Positions 1 through 14,700 of a stretch of DNA of 45,524 bases are shown in pieces. The stretch spans positions 271,303 to 316,826 of the forward strand of contig NW_019773603.1 of the NCBI RefSeq assembly GCF_001039355.2. The letters run 5' to 3'. The notes below the pieces were generated by a model. The model saw only the letters and a list, made by a program, of their open reading frames with translations, ran no database searches and was not told the DNA's origin. The stretch's first letter is position 1; each line of letters opens with the position of its first letter. Position numbers and translations under genes: made by a program. The DNA is from Lingula anatina (taxonomy: Eukaryota > Brachiopoda > Lingulata > Lingulida > Lingulidae).

Positions 1-1198
1 AGTGTTCTAGCTTGTCCTGCAATCCATGCCTTCTGGGTTTCACTGAATGGTAATGGACTCTGAAGTCACTTGGCATGCCATTGGGTAAAATTTGTTGGCA
101 ATTGAGGTTTAATGTGGAACTGAAATTGGCGACCAAAGCAGAGAATGGCCGAGACTTCTGACCAAAGCAGAGACTTGTGACCAAAGCAGAGAACGGTTGA
201 GACTTGTGAAAGCTACCAAAATTGCACGATCACTATGTTTGTGGAAGGGCCACTGCCCAGTGTAAATTGGACATGACAAACAGGACAAACAAACAGCATT
301 AAATTCAGGGTGCAAATGTATTACCAACCACTGACAGCCCATGACTCAACATCTTATCCCATCACGTTTGTTCAGGTAGCAAATTACCCATAGGACAGAA
401 ATTCTTCAGGAATTAGATTAGTTACACTAAGTTTGTATGCTGCCTGATTGTAGCTATCTAAATTCTAAACCCCAGAACATGATAAAAAGCCCCAAATAAT
501 CTGTTAAGTGCCATGCAGACCAACAAAAGAGATAAACTTGTCATTAATATTGCCAAAGCATAGCGATAAAGGCATTGTATAAAGTGAAGGTTATGGTAAC
601 TAGATGTTTGAGTGGGTGGGAACTCTTAAACCTTGGGTGTTTGTAGAAAATTTCTTTTTTAAGAGATCGTGGATGCTATAATGGACTGCTGTGTATGTAA
701 CAGCATTACGTATTTGATAACATTTGAGTGTGGACATTTTGATATGACTGATTTTCAAGCTGAGAAACTGAAGAGGAGGATTTACCACTGTGTAAATGGC
801 TGTAAGAGAAAAAAACAAGCAGCCACTAAAGTATTGGCAGGATTTTAATTGACCTTTCTCAATTGAAGGTGATAACCTACTTGGCTGTCCCCTTGTACAA
901 GCTGTATTAAACACTCTTGTCATTAAGAGATAACGTTGATTTTGGAGCTCGTTTCTCAGATGCAGGGATAACAGAACGGGGAGAAGACTTTTCCATTGAC
1001 GTTGTAAGATTTTCTTTAAATTCTTCATAACCACAGCAATAATTTTTTGCTAATTAAATGTCGGCTGAAATTTAATTAATTTTTCCTTCCTGTGGGAAAG
1101 GTGAGAATCTTGGCAAATAAGTGAAAACAACATACTGCTGCTGACTCATCTTACAAAGAATTTTGTTAAAGGAAAAAAGGCGTTTTGAAAAACCGCCT
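1..1198. other. Upstream flank of the CACHD1-like gene, no gene recognised
   Basis: This stretch should hold the promoter and any 5' non-coding exon of the gene starting at 1199. I see no convincing coding exon. A 144-codon open frame on the minus strand (600-1034) matches no family I know, has no splice or domain support, and is most likely chance. The only structured piece is the short repeat at 131-207. Confidence 0.5.
131..207. repeat. Degenerate short tandem repeat
   Basis: The 13-mer GACCAAAGCAGAG occurs three times, at 131, 160 and 179, each followed by variants of an AGACTTGTG-type tail. Spacing is irregular (29 and 19 bp), as in a decayed minisatellite. No function can be read from it. 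Confidence 0.7.
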
Positions 1199-1702
1199 AT
1201 GAATTGTTCAAAAATGTCTGGACAGTCCGGTAAATATAGAATGTGGGTGTTTTTTATGTTTTTTCTGACAATTAGCCCAGGAAAGGCATTACAATTAAAC
1301 AAAACTGAAATTGACAACCAAGTTTCATTATTCTCAACTGACCTTGCCGACTTCTTTGAAAAAGTCCTTGGAGCAAAGAAGCTCCAAAAAATATATGATT
1401 CCGGAAAAAATACGAAATACATCCATATGGAATCCAAGAATGTACTCCAACGTCACTTACATAATGATCTAAGAAAGGAGCTTCTGTTTGTAGAAAATAG
1501 TTTGGATGTGCTGAAAAAACAACTTGAAGGTTCATATACACAACAACATAAAATGCCCAGAGTTCAGGAATGTTCTGCTTTCAATGGTCCATGGTCTTAT
1601 ACTGCCAAATTTCGACAAGGAATACATTGGAAATCTTGTTTGCTGAACAAGAAACAGCAGGAAATAGACAGTGTTATCCAAGAGCAAGAACATTTCTTGA
1701 AG
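1199..1702 (+). CDS. CACHD1-like exon 1: signal peptide and N-terminal VWA_N-type region
   Basis: This exon encodes residues 1-168 and ends in phase 0 at AAG|GTATTG. A hydrophobic run (MWVFFMFFLTI) at residues 15-25, followed by SPGKA, is a good secretion signal. The open frame continues upstream to 1163 but only from a TTG, so the first usable ATG is 1199. The rest is helical and charged, as expected for the N-terminal extension that precedes VWA in alpha2delta-like proteins. Confidence 0.8.
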
Positions 1703-4700
1703 GTATTGTGCAGAACCATTCATTTTTCAGGTTTAGAAGCTTTTCAGTTTTAGGCATGTTTTTTAAAATATATATTTGACTGCATATTCTTTCATTTCAG
1801 GTGTTGTACCACTAAATAAGGCAATAAGCATTGTTATTTTATTTTTTTTACCAAGGTAGACCCTGATAGCCAGGAACACATTTAAGAAGGGACAAAAAAG
1901 TTTAAAAAAATGGGGGAACTGTTCATTGACATAAGCTGGTGGTTTGGGGCCTTGTACTTTTTTATATGAGGAAAAATTTTACTTGACAATGCCTCTTTCA
2001 AATTTGAAATTGAAGACAAAATGTTTATTTTAATTTGAATATGTGGGTGGAATTTTTCTGACAAAGAGGTTAGATCCTTTGAGCTAAATTAGCCCTCTTC
2101 TTGGCTACTGGATTCTTTGTTTTTTGTCGCTAGGTGAGTGCAATCTGCATGTGGCTTTAAACTTTAACTTGAAAAAAAAAAAGCAGGCATCTTTAAGTTT
2201 TAAGGCAAAAAAAGAAAAAAAACTTATGAAGATTTTTGTAACATCCTGCTGAAGAATGTCAGTCAAGAGAATCTCCAGGTGGGCTCAAGTCCAAAGTAGT
2301 GTGAATGGCATGAATTAGTTCCAAAAATTTTGTTTACTGCAGGAAAGCATAGAGAACTCATCCTCTGCCTTCTGGCATTACATCGTGACAGAGGAGAAGG
2401 ACCTGTACCAGTTTCCAATTGGGCAACAAAAGAATACCTCTGTCAAACAGGCATCAGAGTTTGCTAGGTGAGCAAATGACATTTTCATCTGAACTGTTAG
2501 TTCACGTGGGCAGTTATGATATGTGCCATAACAAATATATATGAACTTTTAGTTTTATCTACCCCCTGCCGCCTTGACCCCCCTCCTCAAAAAAAAAAAA
2601 AAAAAAAAAGGAAAAATTGAAAAATTTTCAAAAGCATTCTCTCCCTCTGTTCCTATCCCTCAGTAACTATCCCTCAGCCATCAGACTGCCAAAATTTACA
2701 GGTATAAACCTGTGGTATAAATCCTCTGATAGCTAATTTCACAGCAGTAAAGCCAAGTAAATGTATGATGGAGCTGGTTACACTTGGAACTTGAATTGAA
2801 AGTTTGTTCCATCTTTTTAGTCTAACTAGACTGAAGACTTTAAACTACTAGGATCCAGAATAAATTTATATTTCTGCTCTTAAATATAGTATCTGTCTTG
2901 GATTAAAACACAAAAGTGAAAGAATTAAATTTGACAATGTTATTTAGATGGACTGCTGCTGATTTACTGTGGGATTAAACAGACTCTGTATCTTTTTTTG
3001 TACAGACGACAGATGTGTCTGTACATACAACGACAACGCCTGCATCTGTCGTTGCCATCGTTGTTGCCATCATTGTCACCATCATAGCCATGCACTTTCA
3101 GTGTTATAATTACAATAAGTAGAAAACTATTTGACCTTTTGTCTTCAAACTAACAGAGCTGATTAAATGCATATCAAGTTCCAAAATCAGCTTGATCAGA
3201 TCATTTAGTTCAGCATGTTTTATCCACCCTTACACAAATAAAATGAAAACTGTGCTGAATTTTGGTTTTTGACTAGGGCATGTTAACAGTCTCATTATTG
3301 AACTTTACATGTGTAAAAGTGATCTTTTGACATTTTTTACATCTTAACCATTTTAATTAATTGATTATTTAAAAATGATGGTAAATCTGTTATCATGTAT
3401 TGTGTAATAAAGAGTCAAAAATGGAAATAAAATCATTCCATTGCAGTCTGGCAGATTCGATCCTTTACTATGTTCAGAATCTCAGAATGGAACAAATTGG
3501 ACATTTAAAATTGTTCTGTTGATATTTTAAAGATCTCAACAATTAGTTAGTTGATCATATAAAAATGATACAAAATTGGTTATTTTGCATTATGTGAAAA
3601 AGTGTTGGAATGGACATTTTTCTTAATTTATGTCTCTGCATTGACAGCTTTCCTGCCTTGTTCTTTAACTTTCTCTTTTTCATATTTGAATTCAAAACTT
3701 GTTTTTCCACATGTCATGTGGCAAAGGTAAAACTCCCATGTGCGATAAGGACACTTCCATAAAAAAGTGTTGTATAACCTGGTTGTATAACCAATAATTA
3801 ACATATAATTAAAAACATTATGTTTCAGACGTCTCCTAGCAGCCTCCCATTTTGTTTCTGCTCACCGGAACATGGCCATTGTGATTGCAGTGAGCAACAT
3901 CACAATGTGGGAAGCCATGATTAACACATTAGAAAATGTGTTGGAGACTTTATTTGATGCTGACCAGGTGAATACATTAAAGGGAAAAAACAGTACCATT
4001 TACTTTTTCCATTCACCTATCATTATACATCTTTATTTACTAATTTGAATATGCATCATAACATTTTTTGAGGTAAGAATTTTTTTTTTTTTTTTTTTTT
4101 TTTGTAATTTGGGTTGTCTTACCAGTGAAGACCTAACTTGGTACAGCCCATCTCGGTGGACCTGTTTCCAGTGAAATTAGATTGTGAAATCCAATTGGTT
4201 TAGACTCATGTTGGTAAGACCCATCTGAGGAATGACTCAAGCTAATACGATCCCATTGACCTAACTTGGAATGTCTGCTACATGTGTGCAATGTATATCT
4301 ATTGTTCTGAAATCATACTTTTAGAAAATTTGCATTTTCTAATGGATATTTAATGTATATATAGTTTTTTTATGAAACAATGTTCAGTTATCCTTTTTAG
4401 GTGGCACTTATGTTAGTCAATGAAACAAATGTGGTATCACTACATGGTTGTGGAAACCAAACTTTGGAAACAAACAGATACAACATTGATGTTATAAAGA
4501 GCAAATTGAGAAATGTTCATGGTCTACCAGGTAAGTGATATGTTAAACGGTTATTTAGAACTATCAAAATTATAATTTTACTCATTCAGTTTCTTTTAGT
4601 GTGTTATATTCAAGTTAAGGAGAGCAAAATCAAGAACAATTTGTTTCAAGACTACTCTGCATGACATTCTGTTGATCATTAATCTTGGCTTCAACATGTC

Positions 4701-7700
4701 AGTTTCAACAAAGACCAACTTTAAGGAAAGTAGCAGAAGTTTAAAACAGCATATCCCAACAAATACAGACTCCTCTTCTTTTCTTTTATATCAAATGGAT
4801 AAATTGCCAACAGAACATTGGCTAGTATTAAAATATAAACCAGCTTTGCATCTATTGGTACATCTGCATGCAAGAAAACCTTTTTCATCTGATTCATTAA
4901 GATCATTTGTCCTATATACATTCTTATATATTCTTCATGTTCCAAAATCATATTTAAAAAAGATCATCCCATCAACACCAAAGGGCAGTTATAACTTCAA
5001 GAAGTTACAATATTGTTATTTTCAGAGGTTGTTAAGTCTGCAGGAGTTTCAGAGGCACTGAACTTAGCCTTTCAAGCTCTCAATACAAGTTCAGCAGTTG
5101 AGGTAAGTAAGAATAAAGGTGTACAATCTTTGTATTTCAGGTTTCATCAAATATACAGTCAACTCTTCTTTCCTTGTCACCTTATTGTAAGAGTATCATA
5201 GTTAAAAATAAACCTTGTGGAAAAGATGCTTTCTTTGATATAAGCTGAAATAAGCTTGAACAAAATTTGTACCATAATATTTCAATATTGTATTAACTTT
5301 TATAAAGGTAAAAGCTCAGGTAAAAAAAAAATTAAACTGCCTTGCTGACCAGCTTTTTTTAAACTTAAACAAAGTATCTCCTCTAGATATTGGTGTGCTA
5401 ATTTCTGTATAATACCAAAACATCTGTCAGTTGTCAGTTTTGAAGTGGGCCAGATTTACTTAACTGATTTGATGTTTACACAACCCTTGTATCACTATAC
5501 ATTTTTTTTTTACTTTTTATTTAAAGGTATACTGCATGTCTACATTGGAAAATGCCACAAAGTCTATATATCCTGCAAAGTTATTTATCAAATAATGAAT
5601 ATTTATTACATGCAGACTTTTAAAATAATAAAACCCTTCAAATGAAAGTACCATATATATGTCACTATTTCCTTCAGGAAAGCATGGCAGCCTAAACAAA
5701 TGACCAGCCATTAAAAACTACATTATTAAATTACACCTGGTATAAAACACCAAGCCCAAGATCAAAGGACACGGACAGGTCAAGCAATTCCCGAGATCGG
5801 AAAATTGCCTATATTTCTTGAAAATTTTGATTGGGTCAAAATATCCCAGATACATTTAAGCCTGTATAGTGACTAACAAAGTTTGTAAAAAAAGATTGCT
5901 GAAGTACCTCCTCTAGCTCCCATTGGATACTCTGTTATGGTACTAACCTTATCAGGGAAATAGATATTCCAGTCTGCCGGGCACACTTACTATATGGGCC
6001 CTAGCTACTAAATCTAATTCAAATATGTTGCTTTTGTTCTTCGTTTTTTAGCATGGGTCTCTACCAATTAACCAAAATGTACTGCTCTTCCTCACAAGTG
6101 GTATTGAAGATGGCGCCACTGAGGTTGTGAAAGCAATGGAACAAGGGCAAGCCCAACTTGTAAGTCTGACTCAGTAGTTTCAAATGAAGAAAATGAAGAC
6201 GATCGACTTATTTCATTTCAGGGGAAGGTATTTATTGAAGGTTGTAACTTAAACCAGTTTGTATACTATTCATGTGAATTTGTAAGTTACAACATTTTGC
6301 AAATGTGGCCCCATATGCTCCTATTATTTGTGGCAAAATCATTTCATTTGTAGTGTTTTGGTGACTTCAAAATGGTCAAAAGTTTGAATTGGTGTCACTT
6401 TTCAGATATGGCATTTTTTTTCCACAATGGCAAATTAGCTTCCAGTGATACCATAAATTAAAAAAGATGCACTATTTTCAGGCTACCCCTGCCCATCTAT
6501 TCCTATATGGTTTAGACAACAGCACATTATCCAATCTGGCAATAAAAAGCCTCACAACAGTAGTTCATGATTTTGATGGGGACCTGTCAGATTATTACGC
6601 ATATTTGCAACCCAGTGTTCTTCCGCCAGGACAGGATTATATTTACTTTGGGCCACATTATGATTCCTCTGTAGGTGGGTATGATGCTTGCATCTTAGCA
6701 CACAAGACTATTTATCTTTTCCTCTTTTGAATTAGCCTTATTTTATTTGCCTCTCTCATGAAAAATCTTAGATGGAGTTTAGAATCAGTAAAAAAGAGAA
6801 TGTTTTCTGAAGAGACTTCATGTTTTTTAAATGCTGTTACCTTTGATCTTTAGCCAACATTAAATTTTGACTTTGTATATTTTTTTAATTAAAGCAAAGT
6901 TTAATTTTACACTTAAACTGATAAAATCTGAATTGTTCCTGTGAAGAAAAATGCAGTGTATTATAGCCTAAGCTTTTTCAGTAGCTGCACATTATCATAA
7001 GAATTGTATTGATACACAATGTAGCTGCTCTGAGCACAGAAAATTTTTTTAATAAAAGAATTACATTTTTTTATCCAAAAAGTACATCTATTGCAGAACA
7101 GGGCACTTAGTGAATATTGCATGCATGAGTTATGCATGATCATATTTAGCCATTTGTGCCTGATGGCAATGTTTTTGTAATGATCGACAAGGTATTTCAA
7201 CTCCTAAAGTTAAGCCAATTAAATTATTTTCAACTGGAAACTGCCATTGAAATGGACTTGGGAGAGTATATGTAGCTATTTTTTTCATTTGCTGGGTTTC
7301 CACTTTTCCTAGGCATGGCCCTTACCATTGGGGCACCATTTTCTACAGAGAATGGCACAAAAGGTGTAGTGGCCACTGATGTTTCCGTGGCAACCTTGTT
7401 CAGATCAGTGCTGGACAGTCAGATAGGTGCAAAAAGTCATGCACTGGTAGTAGACAGAAGAACAGGTATGATAATGACTGAGATAAGGTAAAGGTTTATT
7501 TAGCTAATAAAATATATAAAATATACAATATCAGGAACAAAATGCTCTGTTAAAGCATTTTTGTATCAAAGACAGGTAGGAAAAGCTTAATGATCAAAAT
7601 AGTTTCACTGTATTAAAAAGGGATAAAAGGATAAAAGCTACATAACATGATAAGATATCCAAGATAGCCCAAAGATTAACTCAATAAGAGGAGGATCAAG

Positions 7701-10700
7701 TGACTGTACCATCTACTTCCTGCTCCTCATAAATTAATTAAATAATTCATTAATTTCATTAATTAATTTTTCACATTCATGTGCATGTGCACTGAAGCTA
7801 AGTACGTGCAGTTGTGTCTTTTATCATACAGGGAACATTATTGCTCATCCAAGACTACCATTACCCTCTGAGTTACATGCTGCGATACCGACCCTCTATG
7901 TGACAGATATGGAGCCTCAGTTACCTAGGAGTTTATTGCAAGATCTTAATAAAGGATATAGCAGTTTTAATGTCCCTGGAATGGTAAATGATTTAATGAT
8001 GGAAGGTTTTATTTCAAGATACTTCTTTTGGAAAACACATTTTCATGTGTCAGAACTGATTTGAGATTTGATGACAATTCCTTACAGGTTAACATGTGTA
8101 CCTTTTCGCTGTTATACAACTTCACACTTAATCATAAATGTGTAAATTGCGTTGGTCTCTAGTTTCCCCTTACATAAACCATGCACGTGTACTAGTCAGT
8201 GGTCAATAATCCAAAATGGTTAATTGAAATTATCCAGGATTTTGACTTTATTTAAGGCCAGAAGACATGTACCAGATGATGTCCATGAAGAACTGATTGA
8301 AGACACAGCTATGTATTCAATATCACCTTTGGAAAAATCTCCTTTTGCAATCATCCTTGTTTTGGTAGATGGTGACACCCAAAGAGACTATAGTGATGTA
8401 TGTGCATATGCTTCTTTTTGTTTAAGATGAACAACATTTGCCCAGTTTAAATCCAAAGCCATTCCATCATTTGTTTATAACATAATGAGAAAAATTGAAA
8501 ATTTGTAAAATTGTGTTGTTTTAAATTGAAATGCATGTGATTAGTACACAACATAATTCATCAGCACAGGAGAAATTTTTAAATCGAAATTAATTGTAAA
8601 ATAGATTCATAGTAATTATATTATAGTAATTTATAGTAATAAGCATCTGTTTGTTTTCACTTATTTTTGAGTACGTCAAATAAAATGTTGATGAATTATT
8701 GTTTATTAACAGTATCACTACCAGCCAAAACCAAGAGCATATTATTATCGCTATGACATATTAGATAACATGGGAAGAGACCCAACGTTGTGTAACAGGG
8801 CAGGTGTGCCAGTAGCAAAACATCAGTCTGTAATTAAGGTAAGGACATGGATGCACATGTACTAACATGTGCTGGAGTGTATAACTCTCACCTCAAACCA
8901 TCAAATTTTTTTCCTTATGCAACTCAATTTGCAGTTTTAAAATAACTGGCAGAACTGTTAACGAATATTAACCAGTAAGGGGTTGAATTAAAAGTTTTAA
9001 TTAGCAACTTGGTGGCATTTAAATTAGTTGCATTGAAATATTTGTCAAATTAAAATAGAAATGCACTCATATTCTCAAGAGCACAAGCTACCTGGCTCTT
9101 CCAAGGAGCAAAAATAAAGATTTCACATCTTTTGCCTCAGAAAATCATTTTTGGTGAATGACAATATTATATCCATTTTCAGAGAAGTATTTAATTTGAC
9201 AAAGTTTCCATTTTCTTACAGTTGTCCCCAAATGTTTTCCATGACCCTTTTTATCCATGGAGCAAAGAATCATGCACACATGCAGAATTTGTCCAGACAT
9301 TTTTAAGGACAGGACGAAATGGCACTTTTCTGAGAGGTATGCATATTTCACAGCCAGAAATTGGAAAAAAAAGGGTATCACCAATGCTGATAAATTACCT
9401 AGTGAAATGCCTAACAGCAACACAGATCTGTTATTTGATTGATGAGAAAATAGCATATATCATTATATATATGTGTGTATATGTGAATATAAAGAGCACC
9501 AGTTTCACAAAAGAGCCATATATACATGTAGGTTGAAAATGGTCTATGTAAACTATAAGACTGAAAAATTAATATCCATTTTGATAAAAGATGAATAATT
9601 AAAAGTCCAGTAAAATGAAATACTACACCTGGGTTATAACAGGATAGATGTGGCATATGTTTAAGACCAATACTCACTGTATCTTAGTAGACTACTATGG
9701 ATTTACCTTTAACTGAAGAAGACCAAATTTTGGGTCTAAAAGTTAAGACCAATTTTGGGGCCATAGCTGCAGTGAGTTTTGTGAAACAGGGCAATGGTGT
9801 GAATATAGAGAAATACATAGGACGTACAGCTCCTAAGGATTGACAATCAACATAACCCTCCAACCACCCCCACCCCCACCCTTCCATGCTGGATAATTCA
9901 AAAGTTTGAATTATAAAAAATAATAATAATAATATGAAAATACTCTTTTGCTATTAAATCTAAGACAGATGAAGTTACACATTATAGCTAAATTATATAT
10001 GGAAATATAACTTTTAATTATAAAATGATAAGTTAAATTTAATTTAAGTAATGGTACAAAAACTTAATTTCTTTCCAAGAATGAAGTAATTTTTTCTTCT
10101 TAAAATTTCTGTCTCTTCTTTTCAGACCCCACTGCTGCCAAGGCTATCTTAGTTGATACCTACAGATCTGATGAACTGGTTAGCACCTGGCGGGAGCATG
10201 ACCAGTTACCTGTCCAGAGGTTGGTACACCTGTGTCCAGCCAAAATTGGCCAAGGCCCCGTAACTCGAAAGCATCGCACATTGCAACTGAGCACAAGAGT
10301 CTCGAGTCCATAACCCTCATATTGGGCGAGTATGGGCGGGGTATGGAATCAAGACACTTGCACTCGGTCGCAATGCCCGAGCCTTCCAAGTTACGGGGCC
10401 CTGATCTTACCAGATATAGCTGTTTTTTATGGAAATTGATCTGTGTAATATTGTTAATCATTTTGGAGAATATTTTTAACTTTTCAATTTCTACACTAAC
10501 TGAAAGCATACCCGTAGTGTGAATCATAGTAGAGGGAATTTTTCAACTTTTCAGTTTCTACATTCTAAATTTCTACATTAACCAAAAGCATTCTTTCATT
10601 ATTTAAATCCAATCTGGTATTTTCTCTTAGGTACCTAGGCACTAGAAATGGTGTGGCTCGCCTGTACCCTGGCCAGTTATTAGACGGTGGCTTTGACCCC

Positions 10701-10843
10701 AGAGAACAGCAGTGGTACAGAAATGCTGCAAGACTCTCACAGATCATGGTGGTGTCCCCAGCACCAAGTTTAATTGGGCCTCACATTGATGGATCTAGGT
10801 TGCTTTCTGTTAGCAAGGCCATTTATGAAGAGAGGTTTGTTCA

Positions 10844-10874
<31 letters not shown>

Positions 10875-11733
10875 TTTTGTTTATTGCTCTTTATAATGCC
10901 ATAATGAATACACATTTGTCAAATACTTGCTTTGAAATCAGTAATTTTTAATTAATTAATTAATTTATTTATTTATTTTGCTTATGGGTTGAAAAGAAAT
11001 TATCTCTAAGTATTATAAGTATTAAACTGTGGCTATGATGGACCTTATTGAAATAAATAAGATTTCAAAATACTGTATGCGGAATTGTTAAATAAAGGAT
11101 TGATCACTTTGGCACTGAATCTGTTGAAGGTGGAGAATATTTGTCTATATAAAGCACAACCAAAGTCTTATGTTACAGTCATTGCAAGTTCTTATAATTC
11201 CACATTTCACTATGCAGAAGTGGTATTTCCGGCCATTCTCGACTTGACCCAGTGAGTGCCGTGGTTGGAGCTGATGTCAGTGTCCATTTACTTCAGTCAC
11301 TCCTGCTGGAGAAGGTTAGCTTACAACATCGATCCTCTTCTTCCTATTTCTCCCATCTCTCTCTCTCTCTCTCTCTCAAAGGCACTTTATTTATATGGGA
11401 TGTATCTCGCATAATTGATTTTACGCAGGAAAAAGCAATTTACTCCTGCACTTAGATTTGATGTTTTATTTTATTTTTTATTAAGTTGGTTTATATATAT
11501 TCAAAATGACAGGCCAGTGATTTCAGTCATTAAGAAGACCTACCTTCCTGTACATGTCACAGGCCCGTAGCCAGCAGTTTCAAAAGGGGGGTTCTTTTTC
11601 TGAAAAAGTGGACCTTTTACCATGAAAACTTCATGTATCTAGATAAATTTTTACCCAGAAGGGACCTTTTCCCAGCAAAAGGGGTTTGAACCTGCCCTGA
11701 CTATGGGCCTGTGTTAGATGGAACAACCAACAT

Positions 11734-11777
<44 letters not shown>

Positions 11778-14700
11778 AGTGGTCATACAATTGAGAAATT
11801 AATTGGTTACCATATATTGGTTTCAGGTTGGGCTGTGCTTGGATCAAAACATAGCTTGCAATCTGCTGGACAACAGAGGGTAAGTCCTGGGGGGGAGGGG
11901 GGGTGGGGAGGGGTAAGGTCAAGAGGTGAAACTCAAAAATCTTGATTGGAAAGGTGTTTTAAGGTAATTTGTTAGCAGTATAACATGATATATAAATGAA
12001 TGAGTGATACATGCGCATTTGAATTGTTAGCCCTCAAATAAAAATACACCTCATTTTAATAACCTATACATGTAATTCAAAAGTTTTGTATAAAAATTAT
12101 TTGGATATTACAATATCAGACCCATTATGTGTTTTTCAGATATATGATTATTGGTAACCATGACAACAAAATCAGTGATAAGACACAACATTTGACAGAT
12201 GCCTATCCGATTGTGGCAGATATCTTGATGAATTATGGGTATCTAAAGGTGAATTAAGTTTTAAAATACAGCATTATTCTTATACACATATATGTATATT
12301 TGAAATTATGTATTAGTGCTCAGAGGGTCCTCATCCAAGACATCCCACTTCTTTTAATTGATTAATTAATTTATTGAACATCAACAAAATTGGATTTGTT
12401 CTTAGTTACTCCATTATTGACATATCCTGAAAATATGATTAGGATGAGATTCATCAGAATAATTTATATATGTGAATATGTAAGCATTCACTTATGAAAA
12501 TGATATAAATTGTGTACAGTAACCTTTCATCATTTCATTTTCTTAAATATTTTTTTTCTGTGCAATTACAATGTCAATTTTCAGATTACGTAAAGGTTCT
12601 TGTATTCCCTTTCACAGGCCAAGGCATGCTGTTTTCCAATCAGTTCTGGTTCTTCCTACGAGTTAGTACTGAACACCAGCAGTCTGTACCAGGTCAATGG
12701 GGGCTGCCAACAGTTTGTACTGCAGAGAATACTTGACACAAACATGTTCCTGCTGGCGGTTTTAGGCAATTCAACATGTCTGCCCTCTCCTAAGCAGAGT
12801 GACACTAAGGAGGTATTTTGTATTATATTTATTATTATAGTGTTTTTGTTTATTAATTGGAGTGTTTATGTTGTTTTTCCTTCTTTAATTCCTTCTTTCC
12901 TGCCTTCCCTTCTCCTTCCTTATTTCCTTCCTTCCTTCTTTCCTCTGTGTGCATTATCAGTGTTATGTGAAAGTATGAGTTTTTACAGTGTTTTTTCACA
13001 GCTGATTACAAGACATACAAAACATAACATATATTTATCATCATATCTGTATTAATATATCTTTCCATCCAAATCTTAATTTATTTTCAAAAGAAACATG
13101 TTTTTAAGTATAAAAATTCATTTAAGATCCATTTTTATCTTATACCAGTTGTTTTCTTTGAAAGAAACTTGTTCTTTTAAAAGTAAAACAAAGAATATTT
13201 TCAGTGCTGCTATTCTGAGCCTCTTTGTAAGGAGAGCGGAGGGGCATCTTTGTGCTCTGATTTCAATGGTACCACAAGTTTTACTTCACTTTGTCCAGGT
13301 ATGTTTTCCTTAAAGTTCCTGTAATATGGAAGGATAACATATAATGCTCTCTAAGTTATATCGTAACTTAAAATTTACAGAAGCATGTCATAGATTTTTA
13401 AAAGTAAAATGTACATGTTTTGCCTTGTGCTATGCATTATGTATATCATAACATTCAGTTTGGTTGCTCTATCTTAATTTCAGTAACAGGCAGGTCAAAT
13501 TTAAAGACTATTAAAGTGAAACCAACAATGGCTGTACCCGGTGTCCCACCATGTCCTAGGTCTTGTACTGAAGAGTAAGTAGCTTAAAATGGGAATTAAT
13601 ACCTCTACACAAACAGGTGCCCTAGCTGCTGGAACCAAGATTTGGTTTTGGGGGGTTGGGTAAAAATATGTAAAAAAAAGCTTACTGAAGGGACTTTTAC
13701 TATATCATGTAGTGTAAAGGGATGAAAAAATCCCATTTGTCTCCTTTCACTTTATATTGGGGGAGGTTTACCTCCAAAGCAAGGGGGCATGTAAATGGAG
13801 ATGAACTGGTATAGAACAAAGTTAGCAACTGACTGGCAGTGACGTCAGATTCAAGATTTTAATTATTCAGCACGTCATCCATGCTTGCACACACAAACAC
13901 ACACTAAATAGAAAATAAAAAAACTTACTTTTGGATTTTTGTGTTTTCATGTGCATTTATCACCTTTTTCTTAAAAAAAGAGATTGCATGGTCTAGTACT
14001 TAATAAAAAATCAGAAATCTACTTTGAAAGAATAATACACTTTTCTTTTCAGACAAGGCCAAGAAAATTGCACAGCCATGAGAAGCTGTATTTGGACAAA
14101 CCACCTGAGATATCCTGTTTGTGTCCCAAGTACAGAAGCCAACTTCACAGTATCCCCACCACAACCTACACCCAATATTCTGACCTCCAAGTCACCTACA
14201 CCCACACTTAGGCCCTCCAGAGCCCCTTCACCAGGAGCCCCTACCCTCAAACCAGGGGCTTCTACCCTTAAACCAGGAGCCCCTACCCTCAAACCAGGAG
14301 GGCCTACCCTCAGACCAGGGGTCTCTATCAACCAAACAGGTATTCCTACCCCTCCAAACCCAAGTCTGCCAACAACTCCAGCTAAAACCCCTCCTCCACC
14401 AACACCAAAACAATTGTTAACACCCAGCCAACCAAAACCTACAGCATCAACTACTTATGCCGTACCTCCTTCTCCCAGCAGCATGGCTTCCACAAGCATT
14501 TCCAAACCAATTGATAAATTCCCCATTCCTACCAAACTAGGTCCTACACCCGTTTCTACACCTTATGATAAAGCCCCAAACCCTTCCATTGTACCAGGTT
14601 CTACAGCTGGTAATTTGCCTTCTGGTGCCTCCACAGCTTCAGTGCCACCTGAACCCCTATCTGTGTCACCCACAATGGTGGCAGTCACCCAGCCCACAGG

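Larger units (their letters stand above)
9222..12812 (+). other. CACHD1-like exons 12-18: second Cache region
   Basis: These exons encode residues about 617-905. Exon 14 has the hallmark Cache motif FDPREQQWY at about 707-715, preceded by ARLYPGQLLDGG. Exon 15 has VVGADVSVHLL. Exon 16 is only 53 nt and carries the LDNRG turn. Exon 17 continues GYMIIGNHD and ends near PIVADILM, matching the end of the second Cache domain of CACHD1. Exon 18 has several cysteines and begins the Cys-rich segment. Introns here contain a hairpin element (10253-10402), a CAGGCC element (11560-11711) and long poly-T runs (about 10843-10871, 11737-11776). Confidence 0.78.

Noticed and set aside
600-1034. 144-codon minus-strand open frame upstream of the first gene
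   Set aside because: No domain, no homologue I can recall, no splice context, and it runs against the adjacent gene; compatible with chance.
4672-5061. 129-codon plus-strand open frame in intron 4 of the CACHD1-like gene
   Set aside because: It overlaps the true exon at 5026-5102 in another frame and has no recognisable domain.
8238-8256. Upstream acceptor for exon 10 (AG at 8236-8237)
   Set aside because: In the phase required by exon 9 it gives a stop within six codons; the AG at 8255-8256 keeps the frame and the family alignment.
10180-10527. Overlapping open frames on both strands near exon 13
   Set aside because: They mirror each other because the region is a foldback repeat; not protein coding.
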